Positions 28,209 to 29,406 of a DNA stretch of 29,406 bases are shown piece by piece. The notes under the pieces were generated by a model. It searched no databases. It saw only the letters and a program-made list of their open reading frames with translations, and was not told the DNA's origin. The translations under genes and the position numbers were made by a program. Every line of letters begins with the position of its first letter. Positions within the stretch are counted from its first letter, which is position 1. The stretch lies in assembly GCA_964528085.1 (NCBI GenBank), contig CAZGRE010000015.1, positions 1 to 29,406 on the forward strand, written 5' to 3'. Source of the DNA: B2-G16 sp964528085 (GTDB lineage Bacteria > Bipolaricaulota > Bipolaricaulia > UBA7950 > UBA9294).

Positions 28209-29406
28209 TCCGTCCGGAATCGTATGGCGGATACCCCCTCACCGCAAGGGGGATCCTCTCCCTTCCTCCCGAAGAACCGCCAGATCAGGCCGGTTGCGAG
28301 GAGATAGCAGCCGATCGTGATCGGGAAGAGGGCGGAGAAGCCGTAGTCCTCTTGAATTTGGCCGCTCGCAAGGGCGCTCAGGCCGCGCGTCCCCTGCCAG
28401 CTCATCTGCATCAGCGCGCTCGCCGTCGGACGCTTCTCAGGGGAGACGGCGTCCATGGCGAACGCGGTGTAGAGAGGGTTCGCCATGTTCATCAGGCTCG
28501 CGCGGGCGAGGAACCCGAGCGAGGCAAGGGAGAGGACGGGTACGTATCCGAGGGTGACGAGGAACGGGATCGAAAGGAGCTGGACCGCGATCACCGCCCC
28601 GATCCGCGAGAACCGCTCGGCGATGATCGGGCCGATAAATGTGGCAAACGCCATGACGAGCGATTGGAACGCAAAGAGCAATCCGACGTAGGCGTCGGAG
28701 AGGCCGAACCTCGCCCGGAGGAAGACGTTCAAGAACGGGACGAGGGCCCCAGCCCCGAACCCGATCAGGACCTGGGGGGCGAACAGCTTAAGGAGCGGGC
28801 CGGGAGGGCGGAACATCTGAGAGAGCTTCGGCCGGACGATCGGGGTAGCAGCCGGTGCGAGCCCCCTCACCCGGAGGAGGGGGAGGATCGACACGGAGAA
28901 GATCCCGGCGGCGACGAAGATGGAGGCGCGGTAGGCGATCGGATCCTCAGGCCCGACCGGAAGGATCCGGCTGAAGATAAGCGGGAGAACACCGGCGAGG
29001 AGGAACCCGAAGAAGCTCGACAGGGTCCGGGTGGCGAACTGGACGCTGAACAGGTGCGTCCGCTCGACCTCTCCGCTGTTTTCGGCCATGAACGGGGCGT
29101 TCGAAACCTGAAGGACGGTCCGGCTCAAACCACGAATGATCGAGAAGGCGACAAGGGCGATCGCCCCGGAGGAGAGGGATATCCCGAGGAGTGAGCCGAC
29201 CATCAAGGCCGCACCGAGGAGGAGGGCCGCCCTGTAACCGATCCGCTGGCCGATCATCCCGGTCGGGATCGCGGCGATCGTGATCACGATCGGGGGGAGG
29301 GCGACGAGGAGGCCGAGGAACGATGCGTCATGCCCGAGGCTCAACACGTAGAAGTTGAAAAGGAGCCTGATGATCCCGAGCGAGAACCCGCTCGCGAAGC
29401 TGTAGA
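28205..29406 (-). CDS. MFS transporter (partial, N-terminus beyond window)
   Basis: About 400 residues, open to the right edge, so the start lies outside. The visible N-terminal part, SFASGFSLGIIRLLFNFYVLSLGHD, is TM1 with its loop, so only a few residues are missing. About 11-12 hydrophobic segments follow. The TM2-TM3 loop has GMIGQRIGYRAALLLGAAL, the major-facilitator motif A region. A further loop FSRIGAVIAVQLL occupies the equivalent place in the second half. The NMANPLYTAFAMDAVSPEKRPTASALMQMSW segment is common in bacterial drug or sugar MFS permeases. It is first in the visible part of a unit with the ThrRS-editing-like protein. Substrate unknown. Confidence 0.9.
   Translation of the reverse strand, partial: YSFASGFSLGIIRLLFNFYVLSLGHDASFLGLLVALPPIVITIAAIPTGMIGQRIGYRAALLLGAALMVGSLLGISLSSGAIALVAFSIIRGLSRTVLQVSNAPFMAENSGEVERTHLFSVQFATRTLSSFFGFLLAGVLPLIFSRILPVGPEDPIAYRASIFVAAGIFSVSILPLLRVRGLAPAATPIVRPKLSQMFRPPGPLLKLFAPQVLIGFGAGALVPFLNVFLRARFGLSDAYVGLLFAFQSLVMAFATFIGPIIAERFSRIGAVIAVQLLSIPFLVTLGYVPVLSLASLGFLARASLMNMANPLYTAFAMDAVSPEKRPTASALMQMSWQGTRGLSALASGQIQEDYGFSALFPITIGCYLLATGLIWRFFGRKGEDPPCGEGVSAIRFRTE

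Overview
This is a GC-rich, densely packed bacterial window of 29.4 kb. Genes are mostly in tight operons with 4-base GTGA or ATGA start/stop overlaps, GTG and TTG starts are frequent, and intergenic space is small. I see no rRNA, tRNA, insertion sequence, phage gene or CRISPR array. Several gene choices fit a deep-branching, uncultured bacterial lineage such as Bipolaricaulota (OP1/Acetothermia): a split lysine-degradation pair (LKR plus saccharopine dehydrogenase), an archaeal-type ThrRS editing domain as a free protein, and a NEW3-domain ABC export set. That placement is inference; no phylogenetic marker is present.

Layout. 1-2847 (minus): a GbsR/MarR-type regulator, a small secreted protein and an RND/MMPL exporter that runs off the left edge; a promoter with an inverted repeat lies upstream. 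2939-3859 (minus): EamA-type permease. 3982-7089 (plus): three-gene set of membrane-anchored NEW3 protein, ABC ATPase and ABC-2 permease behind a strong extended -10 promoter. 7086-8735 (minus): DUF885 HExxPGHH putative peptidase. 8788-9098 (plus): a promoter, a cyclic-di-GMP class I (GEMM-I) riboswitch aptamer, about 140 nt of non-coding RNA with internal repeats, and a strong terminator, with no gene to control. 9123-12495 (minus): operon of CYTH protein, GNAT acetyltransferase, pyruvate kinase and AhpD-like protein.

12619-13329 (plus): secreted protein made of two repeats. 13371-14801 (minus): GAF-PAS-GGDEF diguanylate cyclase with an I-site, divergent from a small membrane protein (14941-15441) across a 42-bp dyad. 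15456-18272 (minus): TldD/TldE peptidase pair. 18405-20449 (plus): response regulator and histidine kinase; 20482-21192 (minus): Spy/CpxP-like periplasmic protein. 21333-25051 (plus): zinc-type ABC uptake system followed by a MoeZ-like E1/rhodanese protein. 25045-29406 (minus): MFS transporter (cut by the right edge), free ThrRS-editing-like domain, LKR and saccharopine dehydrogenase.

Functional links. The diguanylate cyclase makes the ligand of the riboswitch about 4.5 kb away. The two-component system and the Spy-like protein suggest an envelope-stress module. LKR and SDH together would convert lysine to glutamate and aminoadipate semialdehyde (or run in reverse). The most unusual items are the orphan riboswitch RNA and the bacterial ThrRS-editing-like protein whose active-site positions seem altered.
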